NCBI RefSeq assembly: GCF_014645535.1
Contig: NZ_BMLX01000001.1
Span: 179,169-243,168, forward strand
DNA: 64,000 nt
Source of the DNA: Silvimonas iriomotensis
Lineage (GTDB): Bacteria; Pseudomonadota; Gammaproteobacteria; Burkholderiales; Chitinibacteraceae
Reading direction: 5' to 3'
Shown here piece by piece: positions 43,394 through 52,811 of the stretch; the stretch's first letter is position 1, and every line of letters starts with the position of its first letter. The notes beneath the pieces are model-generated. The model searched no databases. It worked only from the letters and a program-made list of their open reading frames with translations, and was not told where the DNA came from. A program made the translations under genes and the position numbers.

Positions 43394-44944
43394 ATGACGC
43401 AGACGAACTCGGCGCCATTGCTGCAGATGCGCGACATCAGCAAGGCGTTTTCCGGTGTGCCTGCATTAAGGCAGGCACGGCTGTCCATTGCACCGGGTGA
43501 AGTCCATGCGCTGATCGGTCAGAACGGCGCGGGCAAATCCACCCTGATCAAGATTCTGACGGGCGCCTACAAGCGGGATGCGGGTGAAATCCTGTTTGCC
43601 GGCGAGCCCGTGAACTTCACCACGCCGCTGCAGGCGCAGAAGGGCGGTATCAGCACCATTTACCAGGAACTGAACCTGATCCCGCTCAGAAGCGTGGCAG
43701 AGAACATTTTCCTGGGGCGTGAGCCGCGCAAATTCGGTTTGATCGACTGGCCGCGCATTCATGCCGATGCCGCCGCCTTGCTGGATAAACTGGGGATCGT
43801 GGCCGATGTGCGTTTGCCTTTGAACCAGTGCAACACGGCCACGCAACAGATGGTGGCCATTGCGCGGGCGGTATCGCTGCACGCAAAGCTGGTCATCATG
43901 GACGAGCCGACGTCCTCGCTTGATGAGCAGGAAGTGGAAACCCTGTTCCGGGTCATCCGCCAGCTCAAGGCCGATGGCGTGTCGGTGATTTTTGTCAGTC
44001 ACCGGCTGGATGAACTGTACGCCGTGTGTGATCGCGTCACGGTCATGCGTGACGGCCAGACCGTCGCTGAAAAAACCATGGACGAGATGGACAAGCTGCA
44101 ACTGGTGACCACCATGCTGGGCCGCGAACTGGCCAGTACCGTGGCACAAGCGGCTTCTGAAGACATCAAGCCGGATGAAACCCGCACGCCCACGGTACAG
44201 ATCAAGTCGCTGAAAAGCGGTGTCCGTGTCAATGACGCCAGCATGGCCGTATACCCGGGCGAGATCGTCGGGCTGGCCGGTTTGCTGGGGGCGGGCCGTA
44301 CCGAACTTGCGCGCTGCCTGTTTGGCGCAGACCGGGTGGATCACGGCGACATCTTGCTCAAGGGCAAGAAAATGGCGTGGCAATCACCGGCGGACGCCAT
44401 TGCGCACGGCGTGGCCTATCTGTCGGAAGACCGCAAGATCGAAGGCATCATCCCCGATATGTCGGTGGAAGAGAACCTGACGCTGGTGCTGTTGCCGCGC
44501 CTCGTGAAACTGGGCGTGGTGGACCGCAAACAGCAGCAGGCCATTGTGCAGCGCTTTATCGAGCGCCTGCAGATCAAGACGGCCGGCCCCAAGCAGAAGA
44601 TCCGCGAGTTGTCGGGCGGCAATCAGCAAAAGGTGCTGCTGGCGCGCTGGCTGTGCGCAAAGATCGACTTCCTGATGCTGGATGAACCCACGCGCGGGAT
44701 CGACGTTGGCGCCAAGGCCGAAATCCTGACCTTGATCCGCGAGCTGGCTGATGACGGCCTGGGCGTGCTGATGATCGCCTCTGAACTGGAAGAACTGACG
44801 GCCTACGCCCAGCGCGTGGTGGTGCTGCGGGATGGCTACACCGTGCGCGAGTTGTCGGGCAGCCAGATCAATGAAGACAACATCATGGCGGCCATGGCCA
44901 ATGCCAGCGCCAAAGACAACCCCGCAGCGGAGAGCACACCATGA
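43394..44944 (+). CDS. ytfR: YtfR-like sugar ABC transporter ATPase (CUT2)
   Basis: The 516-residue tandem ATPase has GQNGAGKST in the first half, a degenerate first signature (NQCNTATQQMVAIAR) as usual in CUT2 proteins, VGLAGLLGAGRTE and the LSGGNQQK signature in the second half. It drives the importer formed by the two downstream permeases. Its stop overlaps the next ATG (ATGA). Confidence 0.93.
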   Translation: MTQTNSAPLLQMRDISKAFSGVPALRQARLSIAPGEVHALIGQNGAGKSTLIKILTGAYKRDAGEILFAGEPVNFTTPLQAQKGGISTIYQELNLIPLRSVAENIFLGREPRKFGLIDWPRIHADAAALLDKLGIVADVRLPLNQCNTATQQMVAIARAVSLHAKLVIMDEPTSSLDEQEVETLFRVIRQLKADGVSVIFVSHRLDELYAVCDRVTVMRDGQTVAEKTMDEMDKLQLVTTMLGRELASTVAQAASEDIKPDETRTPTVQIKSLKSGVRVNDASMAVYPGEIVGLAGLLGAGRTELARCLFGADRVDHGDILLKGKKMAWQSPADAIAHGVAYLSEDRKIEGIIPDMSVEENLTLVLLPRLVKLGVVDRKQQQAIVQRFIERLQIKTAGPKQKIRELSGGNQQKVLLARWLCAKIDFLMLDEPTRGIDVGAKAEILTLIRELADDGLGVLMIASELEELTAYAQRVVVLRDGYTVRELSGSQINEDNIMAAMANASAKDNPAAESTP

Positions 44945-45909
44945 CCGCGCTTGCCTTGCGGCTCGGCCAGAGCCGTCGATTGATACCCTCTGGCGCCTTG
45001 CTGGGGCTGGTGTTGCTGTTGTTGTTCAACCTGGCCTTCACGCAGAACTTTTTGTCGCTGCAAACCTTCAACATCAACCTCACCCAGGTATCAACCATCG
45101 TCATTGTGGCGGTGGGTATGACCATGGTGATCGCCACGGGTGGCATTGATTTGTCCGTGGGCTCGTTGATGGCGATCTCCGGCGCGCTGGCGCCGCTGAT
45201 CTTTGGTGCGCACAGCGGGCTGTTTGCCGTGCCGGTGCTGGGCATGGCCTGCGCCATTGTGTTGCCGATCCTGGCCGCGTCGGCCGGCGGCGCGCTCAAT
45301 GGCACGCTGGTCACGCGGTTTCGCATCCAGCCCATTGTGGCCACGCTGATCCTGTTCATTGCCGGGCGTGGCATTGCGCAGGTGCTCACCAACGGCAACC
45401 TGCAAACCTTCAGCAACGACACCTTTCACTGGCTGGGGCTGGGCAAAGTGCTGGGCATTCCGGCGCAGGTGATCATCATGCTGATCATTGTGGCGATTGC
45501 CGCCTGGGTCATGCGCGCCACGCTGTTTGGCCGTTACATCCTGGCCACGGGCGGGAACGAGCGCGCCGCGCGCCTGGCAGGTGTGCCGGTGGCCCGGGTC
45601 AAGATGGCCGTGTATGTCATCTGTGGCGCGTTGTCTGGCCTGGCGGGCTTGCTGGTGATTGCCATCAATTCCTCGGCCGATGCCAATCTGATCGGCATGG
45701 GGATCGAGCTGGATGCCATTGCCGCAGTGGCGGTTGGCGGCACGCTGCTGACCGGTGGCCGCGCCCGCATTGCCGGTACGCTGATCGGGGCGCTGATCAT
45801 CCAGCTGGTGCGCTACACCTTGCTGGCTCACGGAGTGCCCGATGCCGCGGCACTGGTCGTCAAGGCTGCCATCATCCTGGCCGCCGTTTACCTGCAAAAG
45901 CGGGAGTAA
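44941..45909 (+). CDS. ytfT: YtfT-like sugar ABC transporter permease
   Basis: The 322-residue inner-membrane protein has about nine hydrophobic segments with the CUT2 motif ATGGIDLSVGSLMA and the coupling block LATGGNERAARLAGVPV. Two different permeases follow this ATPase, as in the E. coli ytfQRT-yjfF system. Confidence 0.92.
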   Translation: MTALALRLGQSRRLIPSGALLGLVLLLLFNLAFTQNFLSLQTFNINLTQVSTIVIVAVGMTMVIATGGIDLSVGSLMAISGALAPLIFGAHSGLFAVPVLGMACAIVLPILAASAGGALNGTLVTRFRIQPIVATLILFIAGRGIAQVLTNGNLQTFSNDTFHWLGLGKVLGIPAQVIIMLIIVAIAAWVMRATLFGRYILATGGNERAARLAGVPVARVKMAVYVICGALSGLAGLLVIAINSSADANLIGMGIELDAIAAVAVGGTLLTGGRARIAGTLIGALIIQLVRYTLLAHGVPDAAALVVKAAIILAAVYLQKRE

Positions 45910-45916
45910 CCAAGTG

Positions 45917-46945
45917 ATGTCGAAATCCTTGCAAGTGGCTGCCGGTGAGGCGCTGGGCGCGCTCTCTGGCCCGCCGCAATCTGCGCAGCGCAAAAAGCTG
46001 CATTTTCTGCGTACCCAGGGCGTGCTGGTCGCACTGATTCTGTTGTTGATCTTTGGCGCCTGCCGCTATGACAACTTCCTGGGCGCATACAACGTGCTCA
46101 CGCTCCTGCGTTACAACACCATGTTCGGGCTGATTGCCGTGGGCATGGCGTTTGTGATCATGACCGGCGGGATTGACCTGTCGGTGGGCACTACGGCCGC
46201 GCTCGCCAGCGTGATCTCTGCCACGCTCAGCCCGCATGGCATCTGGCTGGGTCTGGCCGGTGGCGTCGGGGCAGGGCTGGTCATCGGCCTGGTCAACGGG
46301 CTGGCGATTACCCGTCTGAAAATCCTGCCGTTCATTGTCACGCTGTGCACCTTCCTGGCTGCCCACGGGCTGGCGCTGCTGTTTGCCGGCAACCAGTCAG
46401 TGTCGGTGTCCTGGGATAGCGGCTTTACCGACTTTGGCCAGGGGGATTTTCTGGGCTTTCCCATTCCGGCCTGGATTGGTGGTCTGGCGTTTATTGGTGG
46501 GTCGATTGCGCTGAACTTTAGCGGCTTTGGCCGCACCGTGCTGGCCATTGGCGGCAACGAAGAAGCTGCCCGCCTGATGGGCTTGCCGGTCGAACGCGTC
46601 AAGTTCTTTGTCTACGTGCTGAGCGGTGCACTGGCGGGCGTGGCAGGCGTGATCCTGGCCTCGCAGTTTGGCGCGGGTCAGCCCAATGAAGGCAACGGCT
46701 GGGAGTTGTTTGCCATCGCCGCTGTGGTGGTGGGCGGCACGCGGCTGACCGGCGGTGAGGGCTCCATCGGCGCCACGCTGTCTGGCGTGCTGCTGCTGGG
46801 GCTGATTTTCAACATCCTCAACTTTGAAAACGGCAAGGGCGTGATCAGCCTGTCGGCGTACTGGCAGTCGGTCATCCGCGGCGTGTTCTTGCTGATTGTG
46901 GTGATCCTGCAGGCGCGGCTGGCGCGCAAGGAAAAAGAGTTGTAG
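45917..46945 (+). CDS. yjfF: YjfF-like sugar ABC transporter permease
   Basis: The 342-residue permease has a ~45-residue cytoplasmic N-terminus, then the CUT2 pattern MTGGIDLSVGTTA and IGGNEEAARLMGLPV. GGGAG lies ten bases before the ATG at 45917; the adjacent GTG at 45914 is an equal candidate. It is the last gene of the importer, seven bases after ytfT. Confidence 0.91.
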   Translation: MSKSLQVAAGEALGALSGPPQSAQRKKLHFLRTQGVLVALILLLIFGACRYDNFLGAYNVLTLLRYNTMFGLIAVGMAFVIMTGGIDLSVGTTAALASVISATLSPHGIWLGLAGGVGAGLVIGLVNGLAITRLKILPFIVTLCTFLAAHGLALLFAGNQSVSVSWDSGFTDFGQGDFLGFPIPAWIGGLAFIGGSIALNFSGFGRTVLAIGGNEEAARLMGLPVERVKFFVYVLSGALAGVAGVILASQFGAGQPNEGNGWELFAIAAVVVGGTRLTGGEGSIGATLSGVLLLGLIFNILNFENGKGVISLSAYWQSVIRGVFLLIVVILQARLARKEKEL

Positions 46946-47104
46946 TCAGAGTTGTAGTCACCAGACGCAGGGTGGATGAGCGCGCCGCAAGGGCGCTGGC
47001 CATCGTCGAGGCCAGTTGCTTGATGGGGCCGCGCCACCCTGCGCAAGTTTTGCACACGCATCTCATAGCCGCGGCGAACACGCTAGAATCACCGTGTCCC
47101 CCAT

Positions 47105-47650
47105 GTGGAACCGGCCATCTTGTCTGCAACTCCCCTGATTTCTACCGAACGGCTCACCCTGCGCTGGCTCACGCTGGCCGATGCGCCGTTTATTTTTGAC
47201 CTGCTGACCAATCCGTCCTGGTTGCAATACATCGGCGATAAAGGCTTTAAAGGCGTCGAAGATGCACGCAACTACATCGAAACCGGCCCGATTGCCATGT
47301 ACCAGCGTTGTGGTCACGGTTTATATCTGGTCGAACGCAAAACAGATGGCGCGCCGCTGGGGCTGTGCGGCCTGATCAAGCGCGACGGGCTGGACGACGT
47401 GGATATTGGCTACGGCTTCATGCCGCAATACTGGGCGCAAGGCTACGCGCTGGAATCCTCGCTGGCGGTGCTCGATTACGGCTACCAGACGCTGCACCTG
47501 CCGCGCATTGTGGCCATCACCTCGGACGACAACCCGGCCTCCATGCGCTTGCTGGAAAAACTGGGCCTGCGCCACACCGCCAACGTGCGGCTGGCGGCCA
47601 TCGACGAAGACATGCTCCTTTACACCCCGGCGGACGGCATATGCATCTGA
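47105..47650 (+). CDS. RimJ/RimL-type GNAT acetyltransferase
   Basis: The 181-residue protein begins ISTERLTLRWLTLAD and contains the GNAT core IGYGFMPQYWAQGYALESSLAVL, ITSDDNPASMRLLEKLGL. Such proteins acetylate ribosomal-protein N-termini or small metabolites. The start is uncertain: GTG at 47105 lacks a good ribosome site. It overlaps the next gene by ten bases. Confidence 0.87.
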   Translation: MEPAILSATPLISTERLTLRWLTLADAPFIFDLLTNPSWLQYIGDKGFKGVEDARNYIETGPIAMYQRCGHGLYLVERKTDGAPLGLCGLIKRDGLDDVDIGYGFMPQYWAQGYALESSLAVLDYGYQTLHLPRIVAITSDDNPASMRLLEKLGLRHTANVRLAAIDEDMLLYTPADGICI

Positions 47651-47970
47651 ACAACATCCCCTTTGGCACCACCGACTGGTCTGCCATCGCCCCCACCGAA
47701 CACGCCGGCGAGCGCGGCAAAGCCCTCTGGCGCACGCAGCACTTTGGCGATATCCGCGTGCGCATGGTCGAGTACACGCCCGGTTACCTGGCTGATCACT
47801 GGTGCGTCAAAGGCCACATTCTGCTGTGCCTGGAAGGCGAATTGCACACTGAACTGGACGATGGCCGCGTGTTTACGCTCAAACCCGGTGTGAGCTATCA
47901 GGTAGCGGATAACGCGGAACCGCATCGTTCATATACGGATGTGGGCGCGAAGCTGTTTATTGTGGACTGA
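47641..47970 (+). CDS. DHCW-motif cupin protein
   Basis: The 109-residue single-domain cupin has EHAGERGKALWRTQHFGDIRVR, the YLADHWCVKGHI motif that names the DHCW group, and the second cupin motif at LKPGVSYQVADNAEPHRS. Function unknown, probably a small metal-dependent enzyme or sensor. It starts inside the end of the acetyltransferase gene. Confidence 0.88.
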   Translation: MHLNNIPFGTTDWSAIAPTEHAGERGKALWRTQHFGDIRVRMVEYTPGYLADHWCVKGHILLCLEGELHTELDDGRVFTLKPGVSYQVADNAEPHRSYTDVGAKLFIVD

Positions 47971-47982
47971 GGCCAGAACACC

Positions 47983-48498
47983 ATGACCCGACCTGATTTC
48001 ATCAAACACTGGCAGGAAATCCAGCAGCCCGCTGAGGGCGCGTCGTATCCGGATAGCCAGGAGATCTTTACGCTGTCGTCTTCTTTTGGCCGTGTATTCG
48101 GGCTGGAACGCATTGGGATTCACCATGAGGTGCTGCCACCCGGTCGGCGCACCTGTTGGCCGCATGCCGAGAAGACCGAAGAAGAATTCGTGTACGTGAT
48201 CGAAGGCACGCCGGATGTCTGGATTGATGGCGAGTTGCACCGGCTGCAAGCCGGAGATGGCGTGGGTTTCAAGCCGGGAACAGGCATGACGCATGTGTTC
48301 ATCAACAACAGCGCAACACCTGTGCGTTTGTTGACGGTGGGGGAGCACAAGCGGCCCGACAACCAGGTGCATTACCCGCTGAACCCGGCGCACAACGCAA
48401 AGATTGGCGCTGCGCACTGGGCGGATGCGCCGACTGAACTCAAGGGTGATCACGATGGTTTGCCGGATCAACTGCGTGAGTCGAACGGGCCATTTTGA
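47983..48498 (+). CDS. Cupin-domain protein
   Basis: The 171-residue protein contains the cupin motif 1 WPHAEKTEEEFVYVIEG with the metal-ligand His/Glu set, and motif 2 GDGVGFKPGTGMTHVF. Similar proteins are annotated as mannose-6-phosphate isomerase-like or transcriptional-regulator cupins, but no other domain is present. It follows the DHCW cupin by 12 bp and ends at a strong terminator, so the three genes form an operon. Confidence 0.87.
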   Translation: MTRPDFIKHWQEIQQPAEGASYPDSQEIFTLSSSFGRVFGLERIGIHHEVLPPGRRTCWPHAEKTEEEFVYVIEGTPDVWIDGELHRLQAGDGVGFKPGTGMTHVFINNSATPVRLLTVGEHKRPDNQVHYPLNPAHNAKIGAAHWADAPTELKGDHDGLPDQLRESNGPF

Positions 48499-48514
48499 TT
48501 GGCAGAAAACATGA

Positions 48515-48541
48515 AAAAAGCGGACCAGCGGTCCGCTTTTT
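48515..48541. terminator. Bidirectional intrinsic terminator
   Basis: AAAAAGCGGACC (48515-48526) and GGTCCGCTTTTT (48530-48541) are perfect 12-bp arms with a three-base loop. It serves the cupin operon and, in reverse, the MFS gene that ends at 48574. Confidence 0.94.
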
Positions 48542-48573
48542 GATTGGTCACATCTATGTAGATCAATGCACGA

Positions 48574-49752
48574 TCACGCCGCTTTCGCTGGTGTTGGCTT
48601 CACAATCCATGCATTGAACGCCACCACGGCCATCAACACACCAGTGCAACCCAAAGCGATCGGCAGCGAGGTGGCGCGGGACAGGAAACCAATCGCCGCC
48701 GGGCCGGCCAGGATGCCGCTATAACCGCACATGGTCACCAGCGGCATGGCGGTGCTGGCCGGTACGCCAGGAATACGCGCCGAGGCGCTGAACAGCACCG
48801 GGACCACGTTCGATGCGCCCATGCCCACCAGCACAAAGCCGCACAGACTCAGCCAGACCCACGGTGCCAGCACGATCACGCCCAGGCCCATGGCGGCCAG
48901 CAAGCCGCCGATAAATACGATCTTCTGCGGGCCCAGATGATGGTTGATCCAGTCGCCGGTCAGGCGGCCACCGGTCATGGCCAGAGAGAATGCGGCGTAA
49001 CCCAGGCCGGCGCCGGCTTCGTCCATGCCGCGTTCAAAGCGCAGGAACACCGCGCCCCAGTCCAGCATGGCGCCTTCAGTCAGAAAGCCGAAGAAACACA
49101 GCATGCCCAACAGCCAGATAATGCCGTGCGGCATGCGGAAACGCTGCTGTTCTGCGTGTTCCGGTTCGGTCTGGGCGTGCGGCAGAAAGTGGCGCGATTG
49201 CTGGATGGTGACCACGGTAAAAGCAATGCCCACCAGCACGGCGATCCACGTCATCGACAGGCCCACCTTCAGCAGCGCCGCAACCCCCACGCCGCCCAGC
49301 AAACCGCCCAGCGAGAACAAGCCGTGGAACGAGGACATCAGCGGCTTGCCAGCCTGCAGTTCAACAAACACGGCCTGGTTGTTCATGGCAACGTCGACCA
49401 TGCCCAGCAGCGCGCCAAACAGAAAGAGGGCGGCCGCCAGCATGAACGGGTCTGGCGCAATGGCCAGCAGCGGCACAGAGACCACCATGGCTGCGCCGCT
49501 GACCAGCAGCACCTTGCCGCTGCCGTAGCGTTTCATCAGCCAGCCGGTGGCGGGCATGGCCAGCATGGCGCCACAGCCCAGGGCCAGCAAGACGCTACCC
49601 AGGGCGGCGTCGTTCAGGTTCAGTCGCAACTTGGCAAACGGCACCATGGCCGCCCAGGTGGCGTTGGCAATGCCCGTCAGCAAAAACAGCAAGCGCGTGG
49701 CGGTGCAGGAAGGTTTCCAGTCAAGAGCGCTGGCGGTGTCTTTCGGTTTCAT
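48574..49752 (-). CDS. MFS transporter, YbjJ-like
   Basis: The 392-residue protein has about 12 membrane segments; LLALGCGAMLAMPATGWLMKRYGSGK contains the MFS loop motif and the second half repeats it near GRLTGDWINHHLG. The arrangement resembles E. coli YbjJ, an MFS protein of unknown substrate. The DeoR regulator gene upstream on the same strand suggests control by a sugar phosphate or nucleoside. Confidence 0.9.
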   Translation of the reverse strand: MKPKDTASALDWKPSCTATRLLFLLTGIANATWAAMVPFAKLRLNLNDAALGSVLLALGCGAMLAMPATGWLMKRYGSGKVLLVSGAAMVVSVPLLAIAPDPFMLAAALFLFGALLGMVDVAMNNQAVFVELQAGKPLMSSFHGLFSLGGLLGGVGVAALLKVGLSMTWIAVLVGIAFTVVTIQQSRHFLPHAQTEPEHAEQQRFRMPHGIIWLLGMLCFFGFLTEGAMLDWGAVFLRFERGMDEAGAGLGYAAFSLAMTGGRLTGDWINHHLGPQKIVFIGGLLAAMGLGVIVLAPWVWLSLCGFVLVGMGASNVVPVLFSASARIPGVPASTAMPLVTMCGYSGILAGPAAIGFLSRATSLPIALGCTGVLMAVVAFNAWIVKPTPAKAA

Positions 49753-49849
49753 GCGATATCCAGTGCGGTGGGTGCGGGCCCGGTTTCAAGCGGCTTCAAT
49801 GCCGCTTTTGTTGGTAAAAACAATGAAATTGCTTGCATCTGACATATTC

Positions 49850-50671
49850 TTATTCGGCGCGAAGCACGTTGATTCCTGCATCAGCCAAACTTGTTCCTGC
49901 TTCAGCCAGGCGATGCAGAATCTGCGTGTCGGCATCATGTTCGATCACCAGATGCGTGACCTCTGACAACGGCGCAATGCCAAACGGCGCGCCGGTGCCC
50001 AGCTTTTCGTTGGTGGCAACGGCGACAATGGCGCCGCTGCTGGCCACCAGCTGGCGCTTGAAGGCGACGTCTTCCATATGCCCGCCCCCAAGGCCGGATT
50101 CGGCGCTGATGGCGCAGATCCCCAGAAAGCACAAATCCGGCCGCATTTGCTGTACTTCCAGCACGGCACTGCCGCCCAGCGTGCCCCCGGTCTGGTGATC
50201 AAGCGTGCCGCCAATCATGATCACGCGCAGGTCTTCGCGCCCGACCAGTGCTGCCGCGATGGCGGGCGAGTTGGTGGCCACGGTTATGCCAATGTCTTCA
50301 GGCAACAGGCGGGCGATGGCCAGGTTGGTGCTGCCGGCATCCAGAAACACAAACTGGCCGCCCTGGATCAGCCGCACGGCGCTGCGGGCCAGCCGCTCCT
50401 TGCGGGCCAGGTTTTCCGTATTGCGTTCGGCAATGGGTTTGCCGGTGGCCGACATGGCAATGGCGCCGCCATACACGCGCTGACACTCGCCGGCGGCGGC
50501 CATTTCGCGCAGGTCACGGCGGATGGAATCTTCTGAAACTGCAAATTCCGTGGCCAGTTCTGCGGCCAGAACCCGGCCGTCCCGCTGTAAGCGTTCACGG
50601 ATAATCTGGTGTCGGTCTACCGGCAAAGCGGTGCCTGACTTAAAACGTTCACGGCGCAAATCCACGCTCAT
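49850..50671 (-). CDS. DeoR-family transcriptional regulator
   Basis: The 273-residue repressor has a DeoR winged helix (HQIIRERLQRDGRVLAAELA, SEDSIRRDLREMA) and an effector domain with the family blocks VFLDAGSTNLAIA, GGTLDHQTGG and LGICAISAESGLGGG that bind sugar phosphates. The ATG at 50671 has AGGGAAG upstream; longer frames are less likely. It lies upstream of the MFS gene on the same strand. Confidence 0.91.
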   Translation of the reverse strand: MSVDLRRERFKSGTALPVDRHQIIRERLQRDGRVLAAELATEFAVSEDSIRRDLREMAAAGECQRVYGGAIAMSATGKPIAERNTENLARKERLARSAVRLIQGGQFVFLDAGSTNLAIARLLPEDIGITVATNSPAIAAALVGREDLRVIMIGGTLDHQTGGTLGGSAVLEVQQMRPDLCFLGICAISAESGLGGGHMEDVAFKRQLVASSGAIVAVATNEKLGTGAPFGIAPLSEVTHLVIEHDADTQILHRLAEAGTSLADAGINVLRAE

Positions 50672-50748
50672 GGCACACTTCCCTGTTTGATTACCAGGCC
50701 AATCTGGTTTTACTAATCGTGCATCAACAAGGATAAATGTGCAAATTA

Positions 50749-50808
50749 TTTTGCCTGTTTCATGCAGATTGTGCGGACGTTTTTGCCCGTTTTTGCCTGT
50801 TTTGCAGG
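50749..50808. repeat. Phased TTTTGCC repeats upstream of deoR-type gene
   Basis: GTTTTTGCCC (50779), GTTTTTGCCT (50789) and GTTTTGCAGG (50799) are consecutive 10-mers, and TTTTGCCTGTTT occurs again at 50749-50760. The 10-bp phase puts the motif on one face of the helix, as expected for a multimeric DeoR-type regulator. It lies 80-140 bp before the deoR start. Confidence 0.6.
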
Positions 50809-51010
50809 AGTGGTGCAAGAAAAGATGACATGTGCAAACATGTAAAAAGCATCAGCACTGACACGCAAGGCCGTGTTTTGTAACCCGGTGGCGGTAAATT
50901 TGTACCCCTTTGTGTCAAATGCGCTGCCGACAATCAGCGCTACATTTGCGCGATTGTCAGCTTTCACCCGCATTGCATAATGCGCCCCGCCCGGGCAGCC
51001 GCCCGCGCAC

Positions 51011-51988
51011 ATGTCCTTGGCCAAAAATTCAAACAACATGCATGCACAAATCAGATCAGGCTTGAGATCAGGGTTGGGGCGCAGGTTTGCGCTGGTCGCG
51101 CTTGGCACATTCAATGCCGCGTTATTGCTGGTGTTGTGGGCGCAGGCCGACCGCTACGGCGTGCGTCTGGTGGTAGAACTGGTCGTGCTGGCAGAACTGG
51201 TGCTGGCGATGTGTTTTTTCCAGGCACGGCGCCAGCGCGGGGCAGAGACCGCCAGCCTGGTTCCGCTTGCGGCACCGGCCGCAGACGCTGGCCCGCTGGC
51301 CGATCTGGCCCACGAACTGCGCTCACCGTTGACGGTGCTGGCCGGGGAGATCGAGGCCATGCAGATCGGCTTGCGCCAGCCAGACGCCCAGACCCTGGAC
51401 GCCATGGCAGGGGAGGTCCAGCGGCTGTCGCGCCTGCTGCAAGACCTGGATCGCCTGCTGGGCCATACCCGCCCGGCTGACAGCGTGCCGATACAGATCA
51501 TTGATGTGGGCGGCTTGATTGAACAATTGCTGCAGCGGCATCGGCTGTCGCTGCAACGCGCCGGGCTGACGGTGACACTTACCCGCAAGCCCGCGCCCAG
51601 CGTGGCCGGAGACGTACTGCGGCTGGAGCAGCTTTTCACCAACCTGCTGCAAAACAGCCTGCGTTATACCGACCCGCCCGGCCAGATTGTGATCCGGGTT
51701 GAAGGCACGTATGACGGCGCGGTGGAAGTGACCTGGGAAGATAGCTCGCCCGGGGTGCCAGGTCAGGATTTACCCCGTTTGACCGAACGGTTTTACCGCG
51801 TACCGGGCCATGGTGTGCGCCACCCGCATGCCAGCGGGCTGGGTCTTGCCATTGCCCGCGCCATTGCTGAAGCCCACAGCGCCACGCTGCACGCCCGCCA
51901 TAGTCAGCTGGGCGGTTTGTGCTGGGTGTTGCGGGTAGAAGCCGCTGAAGAGGAAATGACCCATGAAGCCAGTGGTATTGCTGGTTGA
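51011..51988 (+). CDS. Sensor histidine kinase
   Basis: The 325-residue membrane kinase has two N-terminal membrane helices (residues ~26-46 and ~52-72) with almost no periplasmic loop, so it probably senses within the membrane. The dimerisation/phosphoacceptor box is LADLAHELRSPL with His101. The ATPase domain has the N-box LLQNSLRYTD, a degenerate G1 box DSSPGVP, and SGLGLAIARAI. There is no HAMP domain. Its end overlaps the response-regulator start by 26 bases. ATG at 51038 is an alternative start; neither has a strong ribosome site. Confidence 0.9.
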   Translation: MSLAKNSNNMHAQIRSGLRSGLGRRFALVALGTFNAALLLVLWAQADRYGVRLVVELVVLAELVLAMCFFQARRQRGAETASLVPLAAPAADAGPLADLAHELRSPLTVLAGEIEAMQIGLRQPDAQTLDAMAGEVQRLSRLLQDLDRLLGHTRPADSVPIQIIDVGGLIEQLLQRHRLSLQRAGLTVTLTRKPAPSVAGDVLRLEQLFTNLLQNSLRYTDPPGQIVIRVEGTYDGAVEVTWEDSSPGVPGQDLPRLTERFYRVPGHGVRHPHASGLGLAIARAIAEAHSATLHARHSQLGGLCWVLRVEAAEEEMTHEASGIAG

Positions 51989-52679
51989 AGACGAAGCCCG
52001 CGTGGCCAGTCTGTTGTTCGATTATCTGCGCAACGATGGTTTTGAGCCGGTCTGGCAGCAGACCGGCAGCGATGCGTTGAACTGGCTGGCCAATAACGAG
52101 GCCGCGCTGGTGTTGCTTGATCTGGGCCTGCCCGATATCCCGGGCATGGAAATCTGCCGGCGCGTGCGCCAGAGTTCCGGCTTGCCGATCATCATGCTGA
52201 CCGGCCGCGATACCGAGATGGATCGCGTGCTGGGGCTGGAACTGGGCGCGGACGATTACGTATGCAAGCCGTTCAGCCTGCGTGAGGTGGCGGCGCGCGT
52301 GCGTACCGTGTTGCGGCGCGGCCTGCCGGTCCCGGCGGTGCGCGACGCGCTGACGCTGGATGATGAATCCGGCCGCGCGCAGATTGGCGGTCGTGATATC
52401 CAGCTGACGGTGGTGGAGTTCCAGTTGCTGCGCCTGATGGCCGCACGGCCGGGGCGCTTGTTTTCCCGCGCGCAGTTGATCGATGGCATGTACGCCGATG
52501 GCCGCGTGGTGACCGAACGCACGGTGGATAGCCATATCCGCAAAATCCGCCAGAAACTCGCCCTTGCTGCGCCCGGCCAGGAGTTCATCCAGTCTGCCTA
52601 TGGCGCAGGCTACCGTTTTGAAGCCGCGCCACGCCGTGGCGGTGCGCTGGTGCCGGCCGCTCAGGCCTGCCTCGCCTGA
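51963..52679 (+). CDS. OmpR-family response regulator
   Basis: The 238-residue regulator has a receiver domain with the phosphoacceptor Asp53 (LLDLGLPD), acidic pocket VEDE and the conserved Lys in CKPFS, followed by an OmpR winged helix (RLFSRAQLIDGMYADGRVVTERTVDSHIRKIRQKL). It partners the overlapping histidine kinase. It may control the flgH-like operon starting 132 bp downstream, where a direct repeat TTTGCACA occurs. Confidence 0.93.
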   Translation: MKPVVLLVEDEARVASLLFDYLRNDGFEPVWQQTGSDALNWLANNEAALVLLDLGLPDIPGMEICRRVRQSSGLPIIMLTGRDTEMDRVLGLELGADDYVCKPFSLREVAARVRTVLRRGLPVPAVRDALTLDDESGRAQIGGRDIQLTVVEFQLLRLMAARPGRLFSRAQLIDGMYADGRVVTERTVDSHIRKIRQKLALAAPGQEFIQSAYGAGYRFEAAPRRGGALVPAAQACLA

Positions 52680-52726
52680 TCTGACGGGTTTGCCATTCGC
52701 CCGATCCGGGCGCGACTTTCACATTG

Positions 52727-52758
52727 TTTGCACATTTGCTGCGCAATTGCTTTGCACA
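52727..52758 (+). promoter_or_regulatory. Direct repeat TTTGCACA upstream of the flgH-like gene
   Basis: TTTGCACA occurs at 52727-52734 and 52751-52758, 24 bp apart, in the gap between the response regulator and the flgH-like gene. OmpR-family regulators usually bind direct repeats, so this is a candidate site. Confidence 0.45.
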
Positions 52759-52811
52759 CTTCAGGCAAAGCGTAATGGGCCGCCGGCCCGGATTGTGGAG
52801 CGAGGCAGACC

